Shown: positions 54,017-62,285, counted from the first letter of the stretch. The stretch is 64,000 bases of DNA from Hymenobacter sp. BT730 (GCF_030542105.1 NZ_JAUOFB010000002.1:248001-312000); one strand, 5' to 3'. The notes: generated from the sequence alone by a model not told the origin. Made by a program: numbers and translations.

Positions 54017-55498
54017 TTATTTTGAGAGGCTGATACGGTTTGTCTTGGTTTTGCCATTGGCAGTCACCTTGTAGTAGTAAGTACCAGAAGGCAGCTTGTC
54101 ACCCCTAAATATCAATGCTCGATTTTCGCCAGCTTTTACTTCACCATCAAGCAGGGTAGCTACTGGCTCACCGATGGCATTGTACACGCGCACCAGTACA
54201 TGCCCGCTCTTCGGTACGGAGAAGTTGATAGTAGCATCCCGGCCGGTGGGGTTGGGGTACACTTCCGTTCGGATACTGCGCTGTTTGGTGGGAGCTAGGG
54301 TTTGGGCACTGCTGGATGAACGCGCGCTGAAGTCAGCTGAGCAAGTTCCGATGGTAGTATTATCACAATTAGCCTCCTCTCCGGGGCAACGCGTGTTATT
54401 TTTGACATCAACCCCATACACCCTAAGGCCGCCGCCAGGGGTTAAGCCAGTGAAGGTTAGGCTGCCGCCGCTTCCAGCTTGCAGAGAATCAATATCTGTG
54501 CCCTGTACCACATAGTACCAGTCTCCTTCTACAGCATTAGAAATCGTCAACGAAATGGTGCCATTACCGCAGAGGTCAGCTGGCGTCTGACAGATAATTG
54601 GTTTGGGAGGTGCCACGCAGCAAACTTTGCTTCCTACCACTGCCGTTGTAGTATAGGTACAGCCCGCATCATCGGTCACACTTACATTATAAGTACCTGC
54701 GGCAAGACTATCCGCGGTTTGAGCACCGGTAGTATTAGGAAGGTTAGCAACCTCTTGATTGCTTGAATTTGTAATCACAATGTCATAAGGAGACTTACCG
54801 CCGCTTGGCGTTACAGTTATACTGCCAGTTGAAGAATTATCGCAGGAAGCAGTGGTATCAACAGAGGCAGTCAGCAGGGGAGTAATTGCAATGGTTTGGG
54901 GAAATCCACACTTAGGTGAAATATCACAGAACGTCAGAGGGCATTGTCGGGTATCACCACCAGAGGCATCAGTCCAGGCTATATAGGCGTTTACCAGTGT
55001 CAACGATGCACCGCAGACAAATTTTATCGGCTCATCGGTGAAAGTTGCAATAGAAGTGTCGCCAGGGGCTACAGGTGCTGTGCAACCATGTACATAATCA
55101 CTTTTTATCAGCACCCCATTTTCATCTCGCTGATTTAAAACGGCGAAATAAGCAAATGACGTTCGGGTTGATCCGGTCTTATTAAAGAGCCGAAAGTTCA
55201 GGGTAGCCCTAGTAGTATCACCCTCGTTACAAGAACACGAAGGAGCAGTTAGATAGGCATCTATAACTCTTAGGTCTTGGGAGGTGCACTTTGGTGTAAC
55301 TGTTCGGCTGCCTTTTGTACAAGTAGGCAAAGAAGCTTGTGGTACTGCTTGAGCAAAGGCATCTGATGCAAATAGTAAGGCAAAGATTAGGGACAAGAAT
55401 GGCAGCCCCATAGGTTTTTTGAAAGGAAAATTTTTTCTACAGTAGCTATCTTCTACTGTGGCAGCTGTAGCAAATGGTGTGTGAGAAGTAGAGCTCAT
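54017..55498 (-). CDS. T9SS type A sorting protein with a SprB-like repeat
   Basis: The ATG at 55498 gives 493 residues. A polar N-extension of about 30 residues (MSSTSHTPFATAATVEDSY) precedes the hydrophobic signal core (LPFLSLIFALLFASDAFA). The mature part has Cys-rich beta modules and, at about residues 212-287, a SprB-type repeat (SGGKSPYDIVITN, LAAGTYNVSVTDDAGC). The last 80 residues are a type A sorting domain (EVYPNPTGRDATINFSVP to NRISLSK), nearly identical to that of its upstream paralogue. SprB-type repeats occur in surface adhesins used in gliding. Its leader shares a structured element with the paralogue. Confidence 0.88.
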   Translation of the reverse strand: MSSTSHTPFATAATVEDSYCRKNFPFKKPMGLPFLSLIFALLFASDAFAQAVPQASLPTCTKGSRTVTPKCTSQDLRVIDAYLTAPSCSCNEGDTTRATLNFRLFNKTGSTRTSFAYFAVLNQRDENGVLIKSDYVHGCTAPVAPGDTSIATFTDEPIKFVCGASLTLVNAYIAWTDASGGDTRQCPLTFCDISPKCGFPQTIAITPLLTASVDTTASCDNSSTGSITVTPSGGKSPYDIVITNSSNQEVANLPNTTGAQTADSLAAGTYNVSVTDDAGCTYTTTAVVGSKVCCVAPPKPIICQTPADLCGNGTISLTISNAVEGDWYYVVQGTDIDSLQAGSGGSLTFTGLTPGGGLRVYGVDVKNNTRCPGEEANCDNTTIGTCSADFSARSSSSAQTLAPTKQRSIRTEVYPNPTGRDATINFSVPKSGHVLVRVYNAIGEPVATLLDGEVKAGENRALIFRGDKLPSGTYYYKVTANGKTKTNRISLSK

Positions 55499-55544
55499 GG
55501 TTGTGCGTTTTAAATAGAGTATTAATACATAGCAGAGCGTGTTT

Positions 55545-55646
55545 TGCTGCCGAAAGCAGCACACCAAACGTCTCCCGCAACACGTGGGGGCGACCTGGAC
55601 TAAGTGGAACAATGGGGCAAAAAACGGTAGCCTAGACCGGCTTCTG
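55545..55646 (-). ncRNA. Candidate structured leader RNA, copy B
   Basis: Read on the minus strand: CAGAAGCCGG, then CGGT/ACCG closing a seven-base loop (55639-55625), a spacer, TTAGTCCAGGT, a second stem (CCAG/UUGG with GUC/GAC and CCC/GGG inside, 55598-55564) and a third (TGCTGC/GCAGCA, 55561-55545). The same blocks in the same order occur in copy A ahead of the paralogous gene. It ends about 47 bases before the start codon. Confidence 0.5.
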
Positions 55647-55898
55647 CCAGGCAGTAATGGGTTACAAACCTTTTAGATCAGTAGCGTAACTGGCCTATAA
55701 TTGTCTGAAAGCGAGAAAAAGGAGGGGCAACTGTGCAAGCACAGCCGCTTGGGCAACATGAGGGCAGCGGGTTGCTGTATCCGAAACAGGTGCCGTATAG
55801 CCGTCAGCGGAGGAGCAGACACTAGGAGTTTGTAGGTGTCTTATCTATTGGAATAAGATTATGCCGTCATCACAATGTCTAAACGCACGCACGGAGAA

Positions 55899-55957
55899 CC
55901 CCAGACCTTGTGGGTCGGTACCCCCTCAGGCAGCAGCTACATGGTAGGTCTGAGGGG
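55899..55957. repeat. Palindromic element, possible degenerate third copy of the leader motif
   Basis: Two pairings exclude each other: CCCCAGACCT (55899-55908) with AGGTCT-GA-GGGG (55946-55957), enclosing GGGT/ACCC; or CCCCTCAG (55922-55929) with CTGAGGGG (55950-55957). CCTCAGGCAGCAG at 55924 matches CCTTAGGAAGCAG of copy A at 11 of 13 positions. Confidence 0.4.
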
Positions 55958-56087
55958 CTTGCTTTTAATAATAGTATAATCTAATCATAAATAAATACAT
56001 TTATGCATAAGGATGAAATAATATTATGACTTAATTATATATTGATTAACCAATTCTTTGAAAATATAACTATTAACGGTAGAGCAG

Positions 56088-56132
56088 TAAACCAAAAAGG
56101 CCCGTCCACTCTGGACGGGCCTTTTTGGTTTA
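56088..56132 (-). terminator. Terminator behind the longer T9SS gene
   Basis: A perfect 21-bp stem (56088-56108 with 56112-56132) and three-base loop, with TTTTT inside the stem on the minus strand. Confidence 0.85.
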
Positions 56133-56148
56133 TGCATCAGGTCAGACT

Positions 56149-58845
56149 TTATTTTACCAAGCTAATGCGGTTGGTTTTGGTCTTGCCATCAGCGGTTATT
56201 TTGTAGTAGTAGGTGCCAGAGGGCAACTGGGAGCCTTTCAGCAGTACGGCGTTGCTTTCACCGCCTTTGGCTTCCCCATCAAACAGGGTGGTTACATAGC
56301 TGCCCATGGCATTATACACCTGCACTTTCACATGCCCACTCTTCGGCACGGAGAAGTTAATGGTTGCATCCCGGCCGGTGGGGTTGGGAAAGGCTTCCGT
56401 GCGAATGCTGCGCTGCGAAGAGGCACCCTTCGTTTGCACGCTACCTGAAGTAGGTGCCACCGTCGGGTTATTCAATTCTTCCTCACTGAGGCAGCTATTA
56501 GCCAGGGAGATACAGCCGGTGCCCTTAATCCGGTAGATGATATTGTAGCCTTGCCCGGCTCCAAAGGTGGCAATTACCTCATCAGTCCAGCTCTGGCCTT
56601 TATCATAGCTGTACTCATAATCATTTCCACCGCCATCCAAGGGGCTGGTTACAGTGATACCGCCCAAGGTGCGAGAGCAGCTGGGCTGATCAATAGTAGC
56701 CACAGGAGCACCAGGCGAAGCATTGACCGTCAGGGCGTTTTGGGCCGATCCAATACAGCCGCCCGTGCCGCTCAGCTTGGCATACACAGTGGCATTGCCC
56801 GATACGTAAGCCGCGGCGTCGGCCGCACTAATAGGGCCGGAGAATACTCCGCCGGAAAAGCCCGTATACCAGGTAACGCTAATAGTGGAACTGCCCCCCA
56901 CGGCGGTGTTTTTACTGGTCAGATCAAACACAGCGGTGCTACCGCCTACTGTTGTCGGACATGAGCCCATCGTCACATTGGTTCCGGCAGGCGTGGTATT
57001 CACCGTCAGGGCATTTTCGGCCACCCCTACGCAACCACCCTCGCCGCTCAGCTTGGCATACACAGTAGCAGTGCCCGATTCAAAAGCAGAGGGGGTGTTG
57101 ATAAGGCCGGAGAAAGCCCCGCCGGAATAGGTTGTATACCAGGCCACACTAATATCGGAAGTGCCCCCAACGGCCGAGTTTTTACTGGTCAGGTTGAACA
57201 CGGCCTTTGTGCCTCCGGGAGTGCTGGAGCAAAGTGTTTGCGAGGTATTGGTGGCAGTGGGGGTAGTATTGACTGTCAGGGCGTTTTGGGCCGATCCAAT
57301 ACAGCCGCCCGTGCCGCTTAGCTTGGCATACACAGTGGCATTGCCCGATACGTAAGCCGCGGCGTCGGCCGCACTAATAGGGCCGGAGAATACTCCGCCG
57401 GAAAAGCCCGTATACCAGGTAACGCTAATAGTGGAACTGCCCCCCACGGCGGTGTTCTTACTGGTCAGATCGAACACGGCGGTGCTACCGCCTGGGGAGC
57501 TGGAGCAAAGTGTTTGCGACGTGTTGGTGCCGGTGGGGTTTGCATTAACGGTAACGGTGGTAGGGCACGGCGAGCTAGTCCTTCCATCTGCGGTTACCTC
57601 CACAGTAAGTGTATAGCTTCCGGCGCCGGTAGTGCGCACGCTAATGGAATTGGAGGGAGAGGTGTAAGGACTGCTTTGATCCACTCCTCCGGATACGAGC
57701 ACCCCGTTGCCGGATAAGGTCCATTTGTAAGAGACACCTGTTCCTGTTACGGCGGGCGTGCTATGGGCCACTGTTGCGCCAGCACACACCGGGTCAGAGC
57801 CGGAGAGGTTACATTCTGGGGGAGGCAGAATAGAGCCGGAGGCAATCTGATTGTCCTGGTTGCCCAGGCTTATCGTTTGGTCCAGCATATCCAGCTTGAA
57901 GTGGTAAGGACCGCCGCTAATGGAAGAAGAGCCTTTATTCGCGCCGTATTCCAGCGCTGGGTATTTGGAGAACTTGCCTATTGACAAGTGACCCGCCATC
58001 AAAATCATGATATTCTTGGAGGCGGAAGTCCATTTCAGGGTATATAAACCATATCCATCACCCGTGCTGGGGTCTACATTGGTGTATCCATCAAACACCA
58101 GTTGGGCACTCGTAATTGCCGCGCTGCCATAGAGCTGCACACCGCGCCGAATAGTAGAGTTTGCGGAGGCCCAGGATGTACCCGGATAGGTTTTAGAGTT
58201 TACTGTGGCACCATCATAGAAACTGATGGCACTGGCCACATCCGTGCGGCCTTTGGAATTATAGATAGAGCCGGCTGGAGCAGTGGCCGTGAGCTTGTTG
58301 GCTCCGTTAAACAGGTCGCCAATGATGGTGGCGGTGGCAGGTTGTGGAATAGCATCCGTTTTTACCAAAATCAGTTGGTCGGCCGCATTCGCTGGATCAA
58401 AAGGATTGCCCGGGGCTACGTTTGCTATAATCTGCTTGCCAGTGATATTGAAATAGTCTTGGAAGGCCTGGTCATAACCCGTCACAAAATCGTACGCATT
58501 TATGCCGCCTTTGGTAGAAAGCACCTTGAAGGTAAGTTCGTGGTTGTTACCGGTGGTAGTAGGAATCCCTACAAATACTACCCGCTGCAGCGTTGAAGTG
58601 CCTTCATAATATTCTGACTTCCCGCTTTGCAGAATGCCCGGAATCCAAGCCAGGTTTTTATTGGCATACTGCGCAAAGGATACGCCTTGATACTTGTCAG
58701 TTGCTTTTTGAGCAAAGGCGGAAATGCTCAACAGCAAAAAGCCGGCAACCAGTGCCAGCATGCTCCGCCAAAAGGCCGTTGTTTCCTTTCGTGGACGGTT
58801 TAAAGGTGTCTGGTGTGTAATAGGTGTGTGAGAGGTTGTGGTCAT
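56149..58845 (-). CDS. T9SS type A sorting protein with internal near-identical repeats
   Basis: The ATG at 58845 gives 898 residues. A polar N-extension (MTTTSHTPITHQTPLNRPRK) precedes the signal core (LALVAGFLLLSISAFA). The first 330 mature residues include GPYHFKLDMLDQ and resemble secreted surface proteins. Then come PKD/Ig-like modules: three repeats of about 80-90 residues, each with LTSKN.AVGG, WYT, FSG and TVYAKLSG.GGC. The first and third are nearly identical. A type A sorting domain (FPNPTGRDATINFSVP to NRISLVK) ends the protein. It looks like a T9SS-exported surface or matrix protein. The shorter T9SS gene downstream is a paralogue at both ends. Confidence 0.88.
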   Translation of the reverse strand: MTTTSHTPITHQTPLNRPRKETTAFWRSMLALVAGFLLLSISAFAQKATDKYQGVSFAQYANKNLAWIPGILQSGKSEYYEGTSTLQRVVFVGIPTTTGNNHELTFKVLSTKGGINAYDFVTGYDQAFQDYFNITGKQIIANVAPGNPFDPANAADQLILVKTDAIPQPATATIIGDLFNGANKLTATAPAGSIYNSKGRTDVASAISFYDGATVNSKTYPGTSWASANSTIRRGVQLYGSAAITSAQLVFDGYTNVDPSTGDGYGLYTLKWTSASKNIMILMAGHLSIGKFSKYPALEYGANKGSSSISGGPYHFKLDMLDQTISLGNQDNQIASGSILPPPECNLSGSDPVCAGATVAHSTPAVTGTGVSYKWTLSGNGVLVSGGVDQSSPYTSPSNSISVRTTGAGSYTLTVEVTADGRTSSPCPTTVTVNANPTGTNTSQTLCSSSPGGSTAVFDLTSKNTAVGGSSTISVTWYTGFSGGVFSGPISAADAAAYVSGNATVYAKLSGTGGCIGSAQNALTVNTTPTATNTSQTLCSSTPGGTKAVFNLTSKNSAVGGTSDISVAWYTTYSGGAFSGLINTPSAFESGTATVYAKLSGEGGCVGVAENALTVNTTPAGTNVTMGSCPTTVGGSTAVFDLTSKNTAVGGSSTISVTWYTGFSGGVFSGPISAADAAAYVSGNATVYAKLSGTGGCIGSAQNALTVNASPGAPVATIDQPSCSRTLGGITVTSPLDGGGNDYEYSYDKGQSWTDEVIATFGAGQGYNIIYRIKGTGCISLANSCLSEEELNNPTVAPTSGSVQTKGASSQRSIRTEAFPNPTGRDATINFSVPKSGHVKVQVYNAMGSYVTTLFDGEAKGGESNAVLLKGSQLPSGTYYYKITADGKTKTNRISLVK
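56731..56947 (-). repeat. 217-bp intragenic repeat, copy 1
   Basis: Repeats 57277-57493 with four mismatches that I can count (98 percent identity). It encodes one PKD/Ig-like module of the T9SS protein. Confidence 0.9.
57277..57493 (-). repeat. 217-bp intragenic repeat, copy 2
   Basis: Direct repeat of 56731-56947 at an offset of 546 bases. The middle module between the two copies has diverged far more, so the flanking copies were made recently or are kept alike by gene conversion. Confidence 0.9.
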
Positions 58846-58892
58846 GATTGCGCAGTTCTGGTTCGTTACTGAAAAATCAACAAGCACGCGTC

Positions 58893-58989
58893 GCTGTAGA
58901 CAACAGCTCTCCAGAAACCCACAGAATGTGGGTTCAACCTGGACCTTAGGAAGCAGTAGGCAGTAGCCGGTAACCTGGACCGGCTTCTG
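58893..58989 (-). ncRNA. Candidate structured leader RNA, copy A
   Basis: Read on the minus strand: CAGAAGCCGG, stem 1 AGCCGGU/ACCGGCU (58985-58965, loop of seven), a spacer, AAGGTCCAGGT, stem 2 with outer UCCAG/CUGGA and inner AACCCACA/UGUGGGUU (58943-58910), then stem 3 GCUGU/ACAGC (58907-58893). It ends about 48 bases before the start codon, as copy B does (about 47). The single-stranded blocks are conserved with copy B, while the stems differ in sequence. Confidence 0.55.
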
Positions 58990-59015
58990 TTAAAATGAAG
59001 GTTGGGGCGAGGTGT

Positions 59016-59057
59016 CTACTCCCTTCACACCATTGCTTAGATGGGCGAAGGGAGTAG
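59016..59057. repeat. 11-bp inverted repeat upstream of leader copy A
   Basis: CTACTCCCTTC (59016-59026) pairs with GAAGGGAGTAG (59047-59057); CCAT (59030-59033) pairs with ATGG (59041-59044) inside. There is no T-run, so it is not an ordinary terminator. Confidence 0.55.
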
Positions 59058-59508
59058 AGAAAGGAAGGGAATAGGGGGTGAAAGTTTGGCCATGGAAGTA
59101 GCAGGCACACTATATATTATGCAGTGTGATAACTCCAAAAGGGGTAGTTCTTTCCGGAAAGGAGGAACTCTAAATGGTCAGCGTGAAGCAGCCTGGATTA
59201 ACAGGGAAGAGTAAAAGGGAAACCGTATTCGCAACCAGGAACTCACGGTGGATACTAAGGTCTGGCAACAGGGCGCCTCTGGGCTCAGGGAAATCAAGTA
59301 GTCCCAACGCCTTAAACAATAATTGAATAAGCCAATTTAATCACAATTTAATCCGATACAACAATAGTCTTGAAAATAATATTTATTTGTTATTATATAT
59401 AATATATCTAATTAATTTACAGGGTTATCTGGTCATCGTACCCATGGCTTATGCTTCCCTTTTAATTATCAGTAAACTCGTCTTTCTCTACATAGCAAGG
59501 CACAAAAA

Positions 59509-59531
59509 AGCCCCGCCAAAAGGGCAGGGCG
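59509..59531 (-). terminator. Terminator of the ars operon / universal stress gene
   Basis: GCCCCGCC and GGGCAGGGC pair with one mismatch around AAAA; on the minus strand six T residues follow. It lies about 35 bases behind the stop of the stress-protein gene. Confidence 0.75.
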
Positions 59532-59563
59532 TTAATGTTAGTTTATATAATAGCCAACCGTTT

Positions 59564-60382
59564 TCAGTCTTCGCTGGGCAGTACCAGCACCGGCACAATA
59601 CTATGTCTCACTACCTGGGCCGTAATGCTGTGATGGAACAGTTCTCCCAGTAGGCTGTGCCGCCGGGCAATCAGGACTAGTAAGTCGGCCTGGGTGAGAA
59701 GCACGGCTTCCTGAATACCTGCGGCCAGGTCAGAGTGTTGCACTACCTGGGCCTGGGGTTGTTCCAGCTCCATGGTCAGGCCACTGCGCTGAACGGAGTC
59801 CAGAGAAAGCTGCGCCGATTCCGTTTCGTCGGGCGTGGCTATATGCACCACGGTAAGGGGAGCACCAATTTCATGCAGCAAGTGCGGTATGTTGGCGGAT
59901 TCAGCACTCAGGGCAAAAGCATTTCCATCTACGGCCAGGGTTATACGGACCGGGGGGCTGGCTACGGCAGAAGTAACGGGTACCACCAGCAGAGGGCAGG
60001 TGGCCGCATGAATCAGCTCCAATGAGGTGGTGGTTACCAGTTCATCGGGGGTAGATTCGGTATCGGGCTTGCCTACTACCAACAGGCTGGGGTGCAGGCG
60101 TTCGGTGGCTTCCGTTACGGCCTGGGCTATCTGGTCGGTGGTTACTTCTACCACGGCCGGCACGCTCAAGTGATGGGTGCGCTCGGCCAGGGCAGTAGCT
60201 ACTTCGCCCTCGCTGAGGTGAGAAATTTTGCCGGTCAGCAGGTCGGGGTCCAGTAGGGAGGTGCGCCGCACATGCAGCAGCACAATAGAGGTGTCCAGTT
60301 TTTCGGCCAGCGCATTGGCATACGTTAATGCATGGTCGGCGGCAGGAGAGAAGTCGGTGAGTACTAGCAGGGGGGAGGCCAT
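59564..60382 (-). CDS. Tandem universal stress protein
   Basis: A 272-residue cytoplasmic protein made of two Usp domains (about residues 1-140 and 145-272). The first begins LLVLTDFSPAADHALTYANALA and ends with VVGKPDTESTPD and CPLLVVPV. The second begins RITLAVDGNAFAL and ends with LLVLIARRHSLLGELFHHSITAQVVRH; the G-x-x-G-x9-GS/T ATP loop is not well kept. It lies 58 bases behind arsC on the same strand, before the first terminator, so it may be transcribed as the last gene of the ars operon. Confidence 0.88.
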   Translation of the reverse strand: MASPLLVLTDFSPAADHALTYANALAEKLDTSIVLLHVRRTSLLDPDLLTGKISHLSEGEVATALAERTHHLSVPAVVEVTTDQIAQAVTEATERLHPSLLVVGKPDTESTPDELVTTTSLELIHAATCPLLVVPVTSAVASPPVRITLAVDGNAFALSAESANIPHLLHEIGAPLTVVHIATPDETESAQLSLDSVQRSGLTMELEQPQAQVVQHSDLAAGIQEAVLLTQADLLVLIARRHSLLGELFHHSITAQVVRHSIVPVLVLPSED

Positions 60383-60440
60383 AGTTCTGCAGTAATAGAG
60401 GGAGGATTTCCTGAATCTGCTGCAGTATACGCGGGAATAG

Positions 60441-60881
60441 CTAATCCTGTATCAACTGCGGGAAATGTTCACATACAAATGCCTGGGCATAGGCCTTCAC
60501 CTGCTCGCGCACGAGGCGGAACTGCTGCAGAACTTCCTCCTCCGTACCAGTTGCTTTGGCGGGGTCAGGAAAGTTATGGTGCAGCTGGCGGACCGAGGAC
60601 GGAAACACGGGGCATACTTCCCGGGCATGGTCGCACACGGTCAGCACATAGTCGAAGGGAATGTGGGTGTATTCCTGCACATGGTTACTGGTGTGGTGGC
60701 TGATGTCAATGCCGTCTTCGCGCATCACCTGCACGGCGCGCGGATTTAGTCCGTGGGTTTCCACGCCCGCAGAGTACACGTGGGCATGCTCGCCTAAAAG
60801 CTGTTGCAGGTAGCCGTGCAGCAGCTGACTACGGCAGGAATTGCCGGTGCAAAGCACCAGAATATTTTTGGGGTTAGCCAT
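60441..60881 (-). CDS. arsC: Arsenate reductase, thioredoxin-coupled type
   Basis: A 146-residue low-molecular-weight-phosphatase-fold reductase that turns arsenate into arsenite. The P-loop is CTGNSCRS with the nucleophile Cys11; Cys83 and Cys90 (LTVCDHAREVCPVF) match the pair that relays the disulfide to thioredoxin in the S. aureus type enzyme (Cys82 and Cys89). The ATG at 60881 gives the proper N-terminus. It supplies the arsenite that the ACR3 transporter upstream in the operon exports. Confidence 0.93.
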   Translation of the reverse strand: MANPKNILVLCTGNSCRSQLLHGYLQQLLGEHAHVYSAGVETHGLNPRAVQVMREDGIDISHHTSNHVQEYTHIPFDYVLTVCDHAREVCPVFPSSVRQLHHNFPDPAKATGTEEEVLQQFRLVREQVKAYAQAFVCEHFPQLIQD

Positions 60882-60904
60882 GGAAAACAAACAGGAGAGA
60901 GGTT

Positions 60905-61117
60905 TTAGCAGCAGCCACAGCTACCGGCTTGCATCGGTGGGCACTGCACGGTGCCGTAGGAGCAGAACACGCAACAGTCCCCCGCTTTTGGCTTTAGTAT
61001 GGTGTGGCAATGCCTGCATTCATAGAAATACTGACATGCATCGGTCGGCATTTCTTCTGTTTGCTGCTGGCCGCACACAGGACAGGTAATGACGGAAGAA
61101 GTGACCAGCTTATTCAT
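60905..61117 (-). CDS. GDCCVxC-domain small cysteine-rich protein
   Basis: A 70-residue protein with ten or more cysteines: [26 protein letters not shown] and a C-terminal SCGCC. The [10 protein letters not shown] segment defines a small family found mostly beside ars genes and mercury genes. The CxxC pairs suggest zinc ribbon-like structure or a metal(loid)-binding chaperone; the role has not been shown as far as I know. Its start overlaps the ACR3 stop by eight bases. Confidence 0.85.
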   Translation of the reverse strand: MNKLVTSSVITCPVCGQQQTEEMPTDACQYFYECRHCHTILKPKAGDCCVFCSYGTVQCPPMQAGSCGCC

Positions 61118-62249
61118 GGGGCGTTGTAGTTAGAGGAGGGGGCACACCAGCAGTGCTACCTGGCGCCGCTGCCGTACTAATGCTGCCATACCAGTGGCGG
61201 CGCAACCAGAAAGCCACATTCACCAAAGCAATTAAAGCAGGCACCTCAATGAGCGGTCCAACCACGCCGGCAAATGCCTGCCCGGAGTTCAGCCCAAAGA
61301 CCCCAATGGCCACCGCAATGGCCAGCTCAAAGTTGTTGCCGGTAGCCGTGAAAGCAATAGAGGTATTCTCGGCGTAGCTCGCGCCCAGCCACTTGCCCGC
61401 CGCAAAGCTCAGCAGGAACATGACGCCGAAGTACAGGGCCAGCGGGAGGGCAATGCGCAGTACATCCAGCGGAATCTGCACCAGCAGCTGCCCCTTCAGG
61501 CTAAACATCACCACAATGGTAGCCAGCAGCGCAATGAGCGTAATGGGGCTGATGGCCGGAATAAAGACCGTATCGTACCAGGCGTCTCCTTTGGCCGCGC
61601 GCAAAATGGACCGGGACAGGAACCCCGCCGCAAACGGAATGCCCAGATACACCAGCACGCTTTGCGCAATGTCCCAGATGCCGATATCAACGGTGTACCC
61701 TTTCAGCCCAAAATACGGGGGCAGTACCGTAATGAACAGCCAGGCCAGCACACTGTAAAACAGCACCTGAAAGATGGAGTTCAGAGCCACCAGACCGGCG
61801 GCATATTCCCGGCTACCGTCGGCCAGGTCGTTCCACACCAGCACCATGGCAATGCAGCGGGCAATACCGATGAGAATCAGCCCCATCATGTATTCCGGCT
61901 TGTCCGGCAGCAGCCAGATAGCCAGAAAAAACATCAGGAGCGGGCCCACTATCCAGTTCAGGAAAAGTGAAAGACCGATAATGCGCGTGTTGGTGAATAC
62001 GCGGGGAAGCTGCTCATACTTCACCTTGGCCAGCGGCGGGTACATCATCAGAATAAGCCCAATGGCCAGCGGCACATTTACTGTGCCCACCGAGAAGTAG
62101 TTGATGGCACGCTCCACACCCGGCACAAAATAGCCCAGGGCTACCCCCAGGGCCATAGCCAGAAAAATCCACAGTGTGAGGCCCCGGTCTAGCCCGGAAA
62201 GCTTTTTGCGGGCTACAATGGTCGGGGCAGCAGTAGGGGAAGGAACCAT
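61110..62249 (-). CDS. ACR3-family arsenite efflux permease
   Basis: Inner-membrane exporter of 379 residues with ten hydrophobic segments. The conserved Cys132 in [16 protein letters not shown] is the residue needed for As(III) transport in ACR3, and [16 protein letters not shown] near the end is also diagnostic. It exports trivalent arsenic using the proton gradient. The gene is often called arsB or acr3 in databases; since ArsB is a different family, the symbol is left blank. Confidence 0.94.
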   Translation of the reverse strand: MVPSPTAAPTIVARKKLSGLDRGLTLWIFLAMALGVALGYFVPGVERAINYFSVGTVNVPLAIGLILMMYPPLAKVKYEQLPRVFTNTRIIGLSLFLNWIVGPLLMFFLAIWLLPDKPEYMMGLILIGIARCIAMVLVWNDLADGSREYAAGLVALNSIFQVLFYSVLAWLFITVLPPYFGLKGYTVDIGIWDIAQSVLVYLGIPFAAGFLSRSILRAAKGDAWYDTVFIPAISPITLIALLATIVVMFSLKGQLLVQIPLDVLRIALPLALYFGVMFLLSFAAGKWLGASYAENTSIAFTATGNNFELAIAVAIGVFGLNSGQAFAGVVGPLIEVPALIALVNVAFWLRRHWYGSISTAAAPGSTAGVPPPLTTTPHE

Positions 62250-62285
62250 TCTTAGAAGGATGGGGGAGCAGAAGGGTTAATTGAA

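Larger units (their letters stand above)
55499..56087 (-). other. Long leader region of the shorter T9SS gene
   Basis: About 590 bases without a gene between the paralogue's terminator and this gene's start. From the upstream end it holds an AT-rich stretch (about 55980-56087, likely promoter region but no clear match), a compact palindromic element at 55899-55957, a plain stretch, the three-hairpin element at 55545-55646, and about 50 AT-rich bases ahead of the ATG. The organisation repeats that of the region before the 58845 start. Confidence 0.55.
58846..59508 (-). other. Long leader region of the longer T9SS gene
   Basis: About 660 bases without a gene. From its upstream end: AT-rich DNA (59310-59500), a GC-richer stretch with a weak match to the leader motif (about 59215-59290), a plain purine-rich stretch, an 11-bp inverted repeat at 59016-59057, and the three-hairpin element at 58893-58989. 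A promoter could not be placed; if it lies in the AT-rich part the untranslated leader is several hundred bases long. Confidence 0.5.

Noticed and set aside
55545..58989. Idea that the T9SS leader elements are c-di-GMP-I (GEMM) riboswitches
   Set aside because: CGGTAGCC and TTACCG-like pieces recall the GEMM 3' part, but the conserved CACGCACAGGGCAAACC core and the tetraloop receptor are missing on both strands. TPP, cobalamin, SAM and glycine signatures are also absent.
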